A DNA stretch of 64,000 nucleotides from NCBI GenBank assembly GCA_022825895.1, contig JAJDVX010000010.1:62001-126000 (forward strand), read 5' to 3'. Positions 36,200-45,251 of the stretch are shown piece by piece; the first letter of the stretch is position 1, and each line of letters begins with the position of its first letter. The notes beneath the pieces were generated by a model. The model worked only from the letters and a program-made list of their open reading frames with translations. It was not told the origin of the DNA and searched no databases. A program made the translations under genes and the position numbers. Source of the stretch: Chloroflexota bacterium (GTDB lineage: Bacteria > Chloroflexota > UBA11872).

Positions 36200-36231
36200 C
36201 CGGTGGGGACGCCTAGCGGCGTCCCCACCGG
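36200..36231. promoter_or_regulatory. strong intra-operon stem-loop between binding-protein and permease genes
   Basis: A perfect 13-bp inverted repeat, CCGGTGGGGACGC (36200-36212) and GCGTCCCCACCGG (36219-36231), has a six-base spacer. It lies in the 121-bp gap after the binding-protein gene and before the MalF-type permease (minus-strand direction). There is no clear U-tract on that strand, so it is more likely an mRNA-stabilising or attenuating hairpin than a full terminator. Such hairpins commonly allow binding proteins to be made in excess over the permease. Confidence 0.65.
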
Positions 36232-36247
36232 GTCAAATCCTGAGAGC

Positions 36248-37867
36248 CTAGATTTCGCGTCGGAGAGCTTCGGTCCCCTCCGCGTCCAACTCTTCCATCA
36301 TCTGGTACGGGCTCTCGCCGCCCGTCAGGGCGCGGTCGCCGAGCTTGCCCAGAACGAGCCGGAACCACTCCAGCCAGTTCGGGTGCGCGTGGGTGCCGCG
36401 AATCCAGTTTTCGCGGAACTGACCCACGGCCTCGGCCTCCGCGGCCAGGTCGGGGAAGTTGTCCGTTCCGCTGGAGAACTCGGTGATGAACGGGCTGTTC
36501 CAGATGGACTTGGCGGCAGGCACGACCGGCTGAAACTCAGCCAGGTACGGCGCCATGATGTCGCCGTGCCAGAACAGGGCAAGCCCAGCGGCCTCCTCGG
36601 CGTTTCCGCGCTCCTCGGCGGCCCGATTGACCACGATGTTGTTGGTCTCGTTGTGGTAGCCGCGGAGACCCGTGTACGGCGACTGGTAAGGCCAGAACAC
36701 GTGGAAGTCGAAGCGGCCGCCGATGCGGTTCTTGATGCCTCCGCCCGAGTTGTAGCCGAAGCCGGACATTCCGATCAGCCCGGTGGCAAACAGGTTGGTC
36801 GAGCCGGAGGTGTTCGCCGGCGACTCCAGCGTGGCCTGCACCTCGTCGGTGGTCGGGGCCACGCCGTCTTCCCAGGCCAGCTTCCACCAGTCGGCGAACG
36901 CTTCAACCGAGTTGCCGCCGGGCACCGTGGCGACGGAAGCCGTGGACGTCTCGGACGCGGAGTCGTACCACTTGGCGCCTTCACTGGAGAAGCGCTCGGC
37001 CCAGCCCTGGTTCCAGGCCCCGGTCTGGCGCTCCAAGCCCCAAATGCCGGCTTCCTCGTCGCGCATCTGGGCCGAAAGTTCACGAAACTCGTCGAAACTG
37101 TAGTCCTTGTCGGGAATCGTGACGCCGAACTGCTCGACGAGGCTCAGGTTGGCCATCATGGCGCCGACGTACACACCGTAGGGCACCCCGCGAATAACCC
37201 CGTCCTTGTCAACCAGGTAGCCGTCGTGCCACCAGAAGTCGGCCGGCGTCAGGCCGGCGCGCTCCAGGTGCGGCTGCAGGTCAAGGTTGTAAAGGTCGGC
37301 GTTCCACCACAGCTCGGACATGACTTCCGGACCGGAACCCGCGACCAGCAGGTTGGTCAGGATGCCGGCGTAACCAACGGCGGTGCTGCCGCCGGAACCC
37401 GAGATGATGAGGATGTCCACGGTGACGTGCGGGTTGACCTTGTTGTATTCCTCGGCCATGAACTTGTGGGTAGCCGCGCGAACGCCGGAACCCCAGTCGG
37501 TGGAGAACTCCAGCCGCACCGGTGTCTTCTGCATCGGCGCTTCGACCATGACCTCGACTTCCCTGGTCACGACCTTCTCGACGACCCTCTCCCGTTCGAC
37601 GATCTCGGTCACCACGCGTTCGACCGGCACCTCAACTTGCTGGGTGACGATCTTCTCCTGCGTAACGATGCGATCGACCGGGACTTCCTTGACCTCGGTC
37701 CTCGTCACGATTGTTTCGACTGGGACTTCCTTGATGACCGTGGTCTCGACCGGGACTTCCTTGGTGATGATCTGCGGCTCGGCTTCGCCACAGGCCGCCA
37801 GGGCCGCGACGCCGGCCACGCCTACACCCAGTCCACCTGCGATGCGCAGCATCCGGCGTCGGGTCAT
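36248..37867 (-). CDS. ABC transporter sugar-binding lipoprotein with Tat-type signal
   Basis: A protein of about 539 residues. The N-terminus from ATG 37867 is MTRRRMLRIAGGLGVGVAGVAALAAC: twin-arginine-type basic residues, hydrophobic core and lipobox L-A-A-C. Then comes a charged spacer of about 80 residues made of E-V-P-V-E-like repeats, and then the extracellular type-1 solute-binding domain (DWGSGVRAATHKFMAEEYNKVNPHVTVDILIISG). This layout is common in Chloroflexota. An ATG at 37885 is an alternative. It is the first gene of a three-gene importer operon without its ATPase. Confidence 0.93.
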   Translation of the reverse strand: MTRRRMLRIAGGLGVGVAGVAALAACGEAEPQIITKEVPVETTVIKEVPVETIVTRTEVKEVPVDRIVTQEKIVTQQVEVPVERVVTEIVERERVVEKVVTREVEVMVEAPMQKTPVRLEFSTDWGSGVRAATHKFMAEEYNKVNPHVTVDILIISGSGGSTAVGYAGILTNLLVAGSGPEVMSELWWNADLYNLDLQPHLERAGLTPADFWWHDGYLVDKDGVIRGVPYGVYVGAMMANLSLVEQFGVTIPDKDYSFDEFRELSAQMRDEEAGIWGLERQTGAWNQGWAERFSSEGAKWYDSASETSTASVATVPGGNSVEAFADWWKLAWEDGVAPTTDEVQATLESPANTSGSTNLFATGLIGMSGFGYNSGGGIKNRIGGRFDFHVFWPYQSPYTGLRGYHNETNNIVVNRAAEERGNAEEAAGLALFWHGDIMAPYLAEFQPVVPAAKSIWNSPFITEFSSGTDNFPDLAAEAEAVGQFRENWIRGTHAHPNWLEWFRLVLGKLGDRALTGGESPYQMMEELDAEGTEALRREI

Positions 37868-37983
37868 GTGTGAACTGATGCCCATACCGTGAGCCTCCCC
37901 TTAAGTGCGACGCATCCGCTCGGCGCCGCAAGCCAAAGTACCATGCAGCGCCTGAATCTTCCTAACCCGAAACGGCAAAGCTG

Positions 37984-39216
37984 GTGGTATACGACCTGCT
38001 GATCACTGCCGGCCGCATCGAGGATCCGGCTCGGGGTCTCCGCGGACCCGGATATGTGGCGACGAACGACGATCGCATAGCGATCACAACCATTGGAGCG
38101 GATGCGGACGAAGTTCCGGAGGCGGGGCGGCGGCTCGACTTTCCCGAAGGCGTGCTGCTGCCCGGGCTGGTGGACATGCACGCGCACCCGGCGATTGAGG
38201 ACTCGAAGTACGGAGTCGACCCCGACGAGCACTTTCTGCCGCGGGGCTCGACGACCGTTATGTCGCAGGGCGATGCCGGTGCGCGCAATTGGCCGCGGTA
38301 TCGCGATCGAGTCATCGAACGTGCTCGCACCCGCGTGCGGATGGCCATCAACTTATCGGCCTCTGGGGAGTCCAACCCCGGATTCAGCCTGGGGGACTTG
38401 GCCGAGGCGGATGTGGACGCCTGCGTGAACGCGATCCGCGACGGAGGCGACCTGATCTGGGGCATCGCCATCAACGTGGCCGAGGCCGTGTGCGGGGACT
38501 GCGATCCGCGCGAGATGTTGCGCCGCGCAATCCAAGCGGGCGAAGCGACCGATCGCCCGCTGCTGGTCGGCACGCGGCACGACAACGACTTTCCGTTGGA
38601 CGAGTTGCTGGACCGGTTGCGGCCGGGCGACGTGGTGACCTATTGCCTGCACGGGCTCGTGGACCGCATCGCAAGGGACGGGCGGGTCCTGGACTGTGTA
38701 TGGCGAGCCCGGGAACGCGGCGTGCTGTTCGACACGGGCCACGGGATGGGGTCGTTTGACTTTGAGGTCGCGGAGACGGTGATCAAGGAAGGGTTTCTGC
38801 CCGACACGATTTCTACGGACCAGTACCGGCGACACGTGGGGTCCAGCCCGCAGCACGATCTTCCGCTGACAGTGTCCAAGCTGTTGGCGGCCGGGATGCG
38901 CGAAGAAGACGCCTGGCCGCGAATCACGTCGCGTCCGGCGGAACTCCTGGGCCTGGCGGGCGAGGTGGGCACGCTGGCGTCGGGCGCCTGCGCGGACCTG
39001 GTGGTGCTGACGGAAGCGAAGGAAGAAGTGCCGTTGCGGGATGTCAGCGGCCACGCGCGTTCCGGGAGGATCTGGAGCGCCGCGGCCGTCGTCCGAGGCG
39101 GCGAGGTGGTAACGCCGCCGGCCAGTTTGGACCGGACGGAGATCGTCGACGCCTCACTTACGGTCGCTCGCTTGTCGCCGGATGCGCCGCCGTCTAGATT
39201 CTTGACCAATCCATAG
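37984..39216 (+). CDS. amidohydrolase (dihydroorotase-like) family protein
   Basis: A 410-residue metal-dependent amidohydrolase. It shows the N-terminal beta-sandwich start MVYDLLITAGRIEDP, the metal-binding LVDMHAHPAIED, CLHGLV (His), DTGHGMG (His), and the DTISTDQYRRH segment where the Asp should sit. The end has SGACADLVVL, the second part of the sandwich. It most resembles the deacetylase/dihydroorotase branch. It begins at a GTG (37984); the solute-binding-protein gene is divergent with about 117 bp between. Its substrate may be an amide or lactone in the same pathway (inference). Confidence 0.88.
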   Translation: MVYDLLITAGRIEDPARGLRGPGYVATNDDRIAITTIGADADEVPEAGRRLDFPEGVLLPGLVDMHAHPAIEDSKYGVDPDEHFLPRGSTTVMSQGDAGARNWPRYRDRVIERARTRVRMAINLSASGESNPGFSLGDLAEADVDACVNAIRDGGDLIWGIAINVAEAVCGDCDPREMLRRAIQAGEATDRPLLVGTRHDNDFPLDELLDRLRPGDVVTYCLHGLVDRIARDGRVLDCVWRARERGVLFDTGHGMGSFDFEVAETVIKEGFLPDTISTDQYRRHVGSSPQHDLPLTVSKLLAAGMREEDAWPRITSRPAELLGLAGEVGTLASGACADLVVLTEAKEEVPLRDVSGHARSGRIWSAAAVVRGGEVVTPPASLDRTEIVDASLTVARLSPDAPPSRFLTNP

Positions 39217-39251
39217 GCGTCAGCTCGGGTCGTACCGAGACCGGAGGCATC

Positions 39252-40817
39252 GTGATCGCTCCAAAGTCGCGCGTTCCCGCATACACCTACCCGACGACGT
39301 TGGCCGAGCAAGAAGCGGCACTTGCCACGAACCCGCTCATGCAGCGGTTGCTGGCGTCGCGGGAGTCGTATGCCGGCTTGCGGCACCGTCCCGCGTATCA
39401 CTACGTCAATCCCGAATCGACCCTCAACGACCCCAACGGGCTCTGCTTCTGGCAGGGTCGCTGGCACCTGTTCTACCAGGCGTACCCGCCGGAGGACGAC
39501 CGGCAGCACTGGGGTCACGCGGTGTCCGACGACCTGGTGCACTGGCGCGATCTGCCGTACGCCATCTATCCGAGCCCCGAGGACAAGTGCTTTTCGGGAT
39601 CGACCCTGGTCGAGGACGACCGGGTCATTGCCATCTATCACGGGGTCGGCGCCGGGAATATGGTGGCGACGTCCAGCGATCCGCTGCTACTTAACTGGGA
39701 CAAAGTCGGCAACCGGGCCGTGATTCCGATGCCGGATCGAGACGGTCCGCCCGCGCCCTACCGGGTTTTCGATCCGTGTATCTGGATGAAAGACGGCGTC
39801 TACTACTCGCTGTCCGCCGGAACCAAGCCCGAGGGCCCCGCCGGCAAGCCGATCCGGGCCAACTTCCTGTTCAGGTCCGAGGACCTGGAGCACTGGGAGT
39901 ACCTGCACCCCTTCGTGGAAGACGACCACTACTCCATGGTTGGCGACGACGGCGCCTGTCCGTACTTCTGGCCGATTGGCGATCGACACATGCTGCTCTT
40001 TTACAGCCACACGAGCGGCGGCCAATACCTGCTGGGCGATTACGACACCGAGCGCGACAAATTCGTGGTGACGAACGGCGCGAAGTACAACTTTGGGCCG
40101 TCAGGGCCATCGGGCCTGCACGCTCCGTCGGCGACGCCGGACGGCAAGGGCGGCCTGATCGTGATCTTCAACATGAACCCCGGAAAGCCCACGCCGCGCT
40201 GGAACCAGATTATGACGCTGCCGCGACGACTTACGGTCGACGGCGACGTGGTGTTTGTGGAACCGGTCGAGACCCTGACCTCGCTGCGGCAGGCAGAGCA
40301 AGACGTGGGCTCACTGGATTTGCCGGCCAACCAGGAGGTAGTACTGGACGGAACGGCCGGCGACTCGCTTGAGCTTGAGTTGGAAGTCGAGCCTTCGTCC
40401 GCGCCGATGGTTGAGCTGAACGTCCTGCGCTCGCCGGACCGGGAAGAGTTCACGCGTATCGCCTTCTACCGCGACCGCGGCTATCGCACCAACCACTTCA
40501 CGCAGGGAATCGTGGGACCGCTCTGGACCCACTTGAGCCAGATCTCGATCGACACGTCGTATTCGTCGATCGCGCCCGATGCGCTGTCGCGTGCGCCGGA
40601 AAACGCGCAGGTCCTGATCGCGCCCGACGAGCCGCTGCGGCTACGGGTGTTCGTTGATCGAAGCGCGGTGGAGGTGTTCGCGAACGGGCGGCAGGCCCTG
40701 GCGGTGCGCGTCTATCCCGAGCGCGAGGACAGCGTGGGTGTATCGCTGCGTTCGCAGGGAGCGCCAAGCACGGTGCGATCTCTGAAGGCGTGGACGCTGG
40801 AGGCGCTCTGGGACTAG
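39252..40817 (+). CDS. glycoside hydrolase family 32 protein (fructosidase-like)
   Basis: A 521-residue protein starting at GTG 39252 (GGAGG five bases upstream). GH32 features are the nucleophile motif N59-D60-P61-N62-G63, RDP-type motif F173-D174-P175, and a C-terminal beta-sandwich with LRVFVDRSAVEVFANG. The expected Glu of the E-C motif is replaced: the stretch reads D-D-G-A235-C236-P. The acid/base is therefore either missing or provided by another residue, and fructosidase activity is not assured. No signal peptide. Normally hydrolyses beta-fructosides. Confidence 0.9.
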   Translation: MIAPKSRVPAYTYPTTLAEQEAALATNPLMQRLLASRESYAGLRHRPAYHYVNPESTLNDPNGLCFWQGRWHLFYQAYPPEDDRQHWGHAVSDDLVHWRDLPYAIYPSPEDKCFSGSTLVEDDRVIAIYHGVGAGNMVATSSDPLLLNWDKVGNRAVIPMPDRDGPPAPYRVFDPCIWMKDGVYYSLSAGTKPEGPAGKPIRANFLFRSEDLEHWEYLHPFVEDDHYSMVGDDGACPYFWPIGDRHMLLFYSHTSGGQYLLGDYDTERDKFVVTNGAKYNFGPSGPSGLHAPSATPDGKGGLIVIFNMNPGKPTPRWNQIMTLPRRLTVDGDVVFVEPVETLTSLRQAEQDVGSLDLPANQEVVLDGTAGDSLELELEVEPSSAPMVELNVLRSPDREEFTRIAFYRDRGYRTNHFTQGIVGPLWTHLSQISIDTSYSSIAPDALSRAPENAQVLIAPDEPLRLRVFVDRSAVEVFANGRQALAVRVYPEREDSVGVSLRSQGAPSTVRSLKAWTLEALWD

Positions 40818-40836
40818 GCCGAGCGAGCGCGACGGA

Positions 40837-41565
40837 TCAGCGGCTCTTCCAGTCCAGGTCGATCTCGGGCAGCATCGGCAGTTCCTGCATGAACCGGTAG
40901 AAGCGTCCGGTCGGACCGCCGTCCGGCAGCGAGGCCAGCCAGACGGCCGTCGGCACGGCCTCGGAGGGCGGCACGTCCGAGGTCGGGTTCATGTCGGTCT
41001 TGACCGAGCCGGGGCTCATGGCGTTGACGAGGACGTTGGAGGCCTCGACCTCTTTGGCCATGGCAATCGTCAGCGCGTTGACCGCGGCCTTGGACGCGGC
41101 GTAGGCCGACTCGCCGGGATTGCACATGATGGCGGCGCCGGAGGAGACGTTAACGATTCGCCCGTAGCCGGCTTCGATCATGTGCGGCAACGCGGCGTGG
41201 CAGCAGGCGAAGAGGCCCACGAGGTTTACCGCCTGCACACCGGCGAAGGCTTCCGGTGCGACGTCGGCAACATGCCCGCGGGCATTGCTGACGCCGGCGT
41301 TGTTGCACAGGACATCGAGCCGTCCATGTTGTCCGACCACATCGTCAATCGTCCGCCGCACCGCGGCCACGTCGGCAACGTCCATCCGCGCGACGTCGGT
41401 CGATCCCGACAGGTCGTCGATCTCGGCCGCGACGGCGGTTAGCCGTGCCTCGTCGCGCGCGGCCAGGACGACGTGCGCACCAGCCCGCGCGTAGCCAAGC
41501 GCGACTTCGCGCCCGATTCCGCGACTGGCGCCGGTGACCAGTGCTATACGACCAGCAAGACTCAT
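40837..41565 (-). CDS. short-chain dehydrogenase/reductase
   Basis: A 242-residue classical SDR. It shows VTGASRGIGR (cofactor loop), CNNAGVSN, the catalytic Ser in NVSSGAA, and Y-A-A-S-K near residue 155. It ends PTGRFYRFMQ in place of the usual TGxxxxVDGG tail. Gene on the minus strand, convergent with the GH32 gene with an 18-bp gap. Substrate unknown. It might take part in the same carbohydrate route, but there is no direct evidence. Confidence 0.92.
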   Translation of the reverse strand: MSLAGRIALVTGASRGIGREVALGYARAGAHVVLAARDEARLTAVAAEIDDLSGSTDVARMDVADVAAVRRTIDDVVGQHGRLDVLCNNAGVSNARGHVADVAPEAFAGVQAVNLVGLFACCHAALPHMIEAGYGRIVNVSSGAAIMCNPGESAYAASKAAVNALTIAMAKEVEASNVLVNAMSPGSVKTDMNPTSDVPPSEAVPTAVWLASLPDGGPTGRFYRFMQELPMLPEIDLDWKSR

Positions 41566-41655
41566 ACGGACCTTCCTTTCGGCTACAACGTCAACATCAG
41601 CGGATGCACGGTCCGGCTGCCGGCGGAGGACGAAGCATCAACCGACGTCTCGGTT

Positions 41656-41892
41656 CTAGCTGCCCTGGCTGGCTTCCTTGGCGGCCTTGGCCTGATCGAG
41701 GCCCGAGCGGCGCGCCTCGTCGTCCTTCTCGTAGTCCGTGGCGCCTACGCAGCCGCGCCCGCAGCGACCCGAGGGCTTGAACTCGAAGGAATCGCTGTCG
41801 GCGCAGGCGCTCAGCCCGAGCAGGGCCGGGCCAACAATGAGCGCGCCGATAACCGCGCGTCGGCCTAGGACTCGAGGAGCATGGTTGAGCAT
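41656..41892 (-). CDS. small predicted lipoprotein
   Basis: A 78-residue protein: basic start MLNHAPRVLGRRAV, a hydrophobic stretch IGALIVGPALLGL and the lipobox L-S-A-C, then a mature part with two more Cys (PSGRCGRGCVGATDYEKDD) and an Ala/Gln/Lys-rich tail. The extra Cys pair may form a disulfide or bind metal. Nothing else is recognised. Its neighbours are the SDR gene downstream and the ThDP enzyme upstream. Confidence 0.65.
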   Translation of the reverse strand: MLNHAPRVLGRRAVIGALIVGPALLGLSACADSDSFEFKPSGRCGRGCVGATDYEKDDEARRSGLDQAKAAKEASQGS

Positions 41893-41991
41893 GATCCCGG
41901 CTCTCTGATGCCCTAATCAGGCACGAGCATAACGCAGAGAGCCCGCTGGCCGAATCCGGGCCGTGGCCGGAACTGGCCGGCGCCGGAACGG

Positions 41992-43608
41992 CTATTGCAC
42001 CTGCAGTGGCCGCCGGCACTTCACCGGCACGTCAATGAGCGAGGGGCGGTCGAGTTCAAGCGCGTCGCGCAGCGTGTCCTCCAGTGTTTCAGGTGTAGCT
42101 CGCATGCCGACGGCGCCGAACGATTCGGCGAATCTCACAAAGTCGGGGTTCCTGAGGTTGACTTCGTAGTCGTTGTCGTAGTCGCGCAGGAAGTCCTCCT
42201 TGATCGCGCCGTACGCGTGGTCGTTGATGATCACGACGGGGACATTCAGCCCCTGCTGGACGGCCGTCGCCATTTCCTGCGCGGTGAAGAGGAAGCCCCC
42301 GTCGCCGGTCAGCGAGATGACGGGTCTGTCAGGGGCCACGATCTTGGCGCCTAGCGCCACGGGATAGGAGTAGCCCAAGGTTCCGAACGCCAGGCCGTAG
42401 AGCCAGGTTCGCGGCTCGTAGAAGGGCAGGTGTTCACGACTCCAGTAGCCCAGCAGGTGTGGGTCGCTGGCCACGATGGTGTTGCGTGGTAGCGCGCTCC
42501 GAATGGACTGCATCAGGCCCCACTCCAAGGGGGCGCGCTGTGCCAGTTCGGCGCGAACCTCGTCACGCGCCGCCCGGCCGTCGTCGACCCACTCGTCGCG
42601 GTCAACCTCGGGCGCGTCAGCCGTCGCTTCAACCAGCGCCGCCAACCCGGCCTTCGCATCGGCGTGCACGCCGATCTCGGCGGGAAAGTTCTTGCCAGGC
42701 TGGGTGGGGTCGATGTCGATGTGCAGCAATCGCTTCGGCACCGGCAGCGTCCAGCGACCGCTGGACAGGTACGAGAACCGAGCACCCACGGCGAGCATGA
42801 CGTCCGCCTGTTCCATGAAGCGGCGGATCGGACCGTGCTGGTTCAGGTTGCCGATGACCAACGGATGATCCTCGGGCATCGCGCCCTTACTGGTGGTGGT
42901 CAGCATGACGGGGATGTCCAGCGATTCGGCCAGCGTCCGCAACTCGTCCCAGGCGCCCGACATCATTACCCCGCCACCGGCCCAAATGAGCGGGCGCTCG
43001 GCGGCGGCGAGAATCGACGCCATGCGCTCCAGGTCGGTTGCATCGCCCTGCGGCGGCTGATACGTCTCCTCGTGGAGCAACGCCACCTCGCCTTCGCCTT
43101 GGAAGACGTCAACCGGGATTTCGACGACGACTGGGCGCGGGCGGTTGACCTGCATTCGGCGCAGACCCTCGTGGATGGCGCCCGGAATCTCGCCCGGCGA
43201 CATGGCCTGGCGGCTCCACTGGCTCAGACGGCTGAACACGCCGAACTGATCCTTGCTTTCGTGGACGATGCCTCTGTCCTGGTAGAGGTAGGCGGACATG
43301 TCCTCAGCCATGATGTTCAGCAGCGGGATGCCGTCGCCGTAGGCCTCGCCCATGGGGGTGGCGGCGTTGAGCGCACCTGGGCCCGCTGTGCTAAGAATCG
43401 TGGCCGGCTTGCCGGTCACGCGCGCCGCGCCGATAGCCATGTAGCCGGCGCCCTGTTCGTGCCGCACGAGCACGTGGCGAACCTTGTCCTGACGCATCAG
43501 CCGGCCGTACAGGTGCTCGCTGTGATAGCCGGGAATGCCGAACACGAGGTCAATGCCCTCGGCGATCAAACTCTGGACCACGGCGTCGGAGCCGGTCATC
43601 ACTGCCAT
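41992..43608 (-). CDS. thiamine diphosphate-dependent enzyme of the acetolactate synthase/decarboxylase family
   Basis: A 538-residue protein from ATG 43608 (GGGAG upstream). All three ThDP-family domains are present. The catalytic Glu is in RHE51QGAGYMA. A central domain has LIWAGGGVMMSG. The C-terminal cofactor motif GDGGFLF...NDHAYGA binds Mg-ThDP. Acetolactate synthase, glyoxylate carboligase and related decarboxylases share this layout; the precise reaction is unclear. No small regulatory subunit (ilvN) is adjacent. It reads toward the lipoprotein gene and begins 62 bp after the murJ stop. Confidence 0.93.
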   Translation of the reverse strand: MAVMTGSDAVVQSLIAEGIDLVFGIPGYHSEHLYGRLMRQDKVRHVLVRHEQGAGYMAIGAARVTGKPATILSTAGPGALNAATPMGEAYGDGIPLLNIMAEDMSAYLYQDRGIVHESKDQFGVFSRLSQWSRQAMSPGEIPGAIHEGLRRMQVNRPRPVVVEIPVDVFQGEGEVALLHEETYQPPQGDATDLERMASILAAAERPLIWAGGGVMMSGAWDELRTLAESLDIPVMLTTTSKGAMPEDHPLVIGNLNQHGPIRRFMEQADVMLAVGARFSYLSSGRWTLPVPKRLLHIDIDPTQPGKNFPAEIGVHADAKAGLAALVEATADAPEVDRDEWVDDGRAARDEVRAELAQRAPLEWGLMQSIRSALPRNTIVASDPHLLGYWSREHLPFYEPRTWLYGLAFGTLGYSYPVALGAKIVAPDRPVISLTGDGGFLFTAQEMATAVQQGLNVPVVIINDHAYGAIKEDFLRDYDNDYEVNLRNPDFVRFAESFGAVGMRATPETLEDTLRDALELDRPSLIDVPVKCRRPLQVQ

Positions 43609-43670
43609 ACGAGAACTCCCGCGGGTCGCGTGCGAGCGCTGATCGTAGCCGACGGACTGCCGCGGCCGGT

Positions 43671-45251
43671 CTAGTTCGCCAGTCCGGTTCCCAGTCGACT
43701 CCGAATCAGCCGCGCCAGGCGCGGCACTTCTGGAACCCGCATGAGTGCGAGGGCGGCGACGTACACGATGGCTATCCCGACACCGCTCACGAATAGCACG
43801 CGCCAGCCGGCCATTTGCGCGGGTTCCAGCGCCAGGGTCGACCATTCGCGCAAGAACAGGCCAACGGCCGCCGCAAGACCGCCTGCCGCGATCACCCGAA
43901 CGCCAAAGAACCAGAGTCCGGGGTCGCCGAATCCGCCCAGGCGACGCCACAGCAGCCAGCCCAGGACCGCGCCGTGCAGGCTGTTCTGGACCGAGTTGGC
44001 CGCGACCAGTCCGAAGACGCCGAAGGGTTCGACCAGCGCGAGCGCCACCACCAGGTAGGCCAGGCCACCGCCGACTCCGACAAGTACGGGCGTGAGCGTG
44101 TTGCGGGTGGCGTAGAAGGCCGCAATGAACACCTGATCCAACGCGGTGAGGGGAAGTTGAACCGCATAGATCAATAAGGCCAGTCCCGTCAGGTCGGTAG
44201 CTGCGGCGTCGAAATCGCCGCGTTCGTAGACCACGCGTATCACCGGCACGCTCAATGCGGTGAGGACCACGGTGACCGGGACCATCAGGACGAATGCGCT
44301 GCGCCCGGCGGTTACCAGCGCCGACTTGAATTCGTCGGCGTTGACCAGGTCGCGCGGATCCTCGGGTGCGCTGCGGGCCAGCACCGGCAGAAACGCCAGT
44401 GCGATGGCCGACCCGATCAGGCCCAGCGGGAACTGCTGCAGGCGAGTCGCGAAACGCATGATGGCCAGGCTGCCCTCGCCGGTGCGCGATGCGAGGTTGG
44501 TATCGACGATTACCAACGCCTGCGCCACGACCAGACCGGCCGCAATGGGCAGATACAGGCGAAGCGCGCGAGTCGTGTCCGGATTGCCCCGCCAGGCGGG
44601 CTTCGTCAGCCGCACCCGGTCCCGAATCAGCGCCGGAACCTGGACCAGCAGATGGGCGCCCGCGCCCGCCAGGTAGCCGATCGCTACCCCCACCGGTCCG
44701 ACGACCGGCGTGAGCGCGAGCGCAAGGACAATGAGCGTTCCGTTCAGCGTGGCCGGCGCAAACGAGGGGCCGGCAAAGCGATCGCGGGCGTAGAGCCGCG
44801 CCGCCGTGACGGCGGATAGCCCGAGGAAGAGAACCGCCGGCAGGGTGATGCGGGTCATGACAACCGCGAGGTCTCGCGTCGCCGGCGGCAAGCCGGGCGC
44901 GGCCGCTGCGACCAACGGTTCAGCCAGCAGCACGAGCACGACGATCACCCCGACCATCGCCAGCCCGACGGACGACATGAGCGTCGAGAAGGTGCGCGCC
45001 AGGCGTCGATCATCCGAGGCCATTTCGCTGAACAGTGGGATCAGGACGCCCGAGATCGCGCCGCCGATCACGAGTTCGTGCACCAACTGCGGGATGCGGG
45101 TGGCCACCTCGAACGCGTCCGTCGCACCCGAGATGCCGAACAGGGCGGCAATGACCGGCTCGCGGACGAAGCCGAGGAGCCGGCTGAGTATGTTGCCGGC
45201 CGCGACCAGCGCGGCGGCCTGGGCGACCCGCCTGGCGGTCGCCGTGTTCAC
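43671..45251 (-). CDS. murJ: MurJ/MviN lipid II flippase
   Basis: A 526-residue membrane protein, about 14 predicted helices. The start is taken at the GTG (45251) that overlaps the stop of the adenylyltransferase gene (GTGA), giving MNTATARRVAQAAALVAAGNILSRLLGFVREPVIAALFG. The R-x-x-G-x-x-R-E-x-x-x-A family signature and VARLYARDRF-like first half fit MurJ, which moves lipid II across the membrane for peptidoglycan synthesis. It lies downstream of the heptose-kinase/adenylyltransferase genes in one operon. Confidence 0.93.
   Translation of the reverse strand: MNTATARRVAQAAALVAAGNILSRLLGFVREPVIAALFGISGATDAFEVATRIPQLVHELVIGGAISGVLIPLFSEMASDDRRLARTFSTLMSSVGLAMVGVIVVLVLLAEPLVAAAAPGLPPATRDLAVVMTRITLPAVLFLGLSAVTAARLYARDRFAGPSFAPATLNGTLIVLALALTPVVGPVGVAIGYLAGAGAHLLVQVPALIRDRVRLTKPAWRGNPDTTRALRLYLPIAAGLVVAQALVIVDTNLASRTGEGSLAIMRFATRLQQFPLGLIGSAIALAFLPVLARSAPEDPRDLVNADEFKSALVTAGRSAFVLMVPVTVVLTALSVPVIRVVYERGDFDAAATDLTGLALLIYAVQLPLTALDQVFIAAFYATRNTLTPVLVGVGGGLAYLVVALALVEPFGVFGLVAANSVQNSLHGAVLGWLLWRRLGGFGDPGLWFFGVRVIAAGGLAAAVGLFLREWSTLALEPAQMAGWRVLFVSGVGIAIVYVAALALMRVPEVPRLARLIRSRLGTGLAN

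Noticed and set aside
35987-37873. 628-residue open frame on the + strand covering the ABC transporter genes
   Set aside because: It runs antisense to genes with clear membrane segments, lipobox and EAA motifs, so it cannot be the coding strand.
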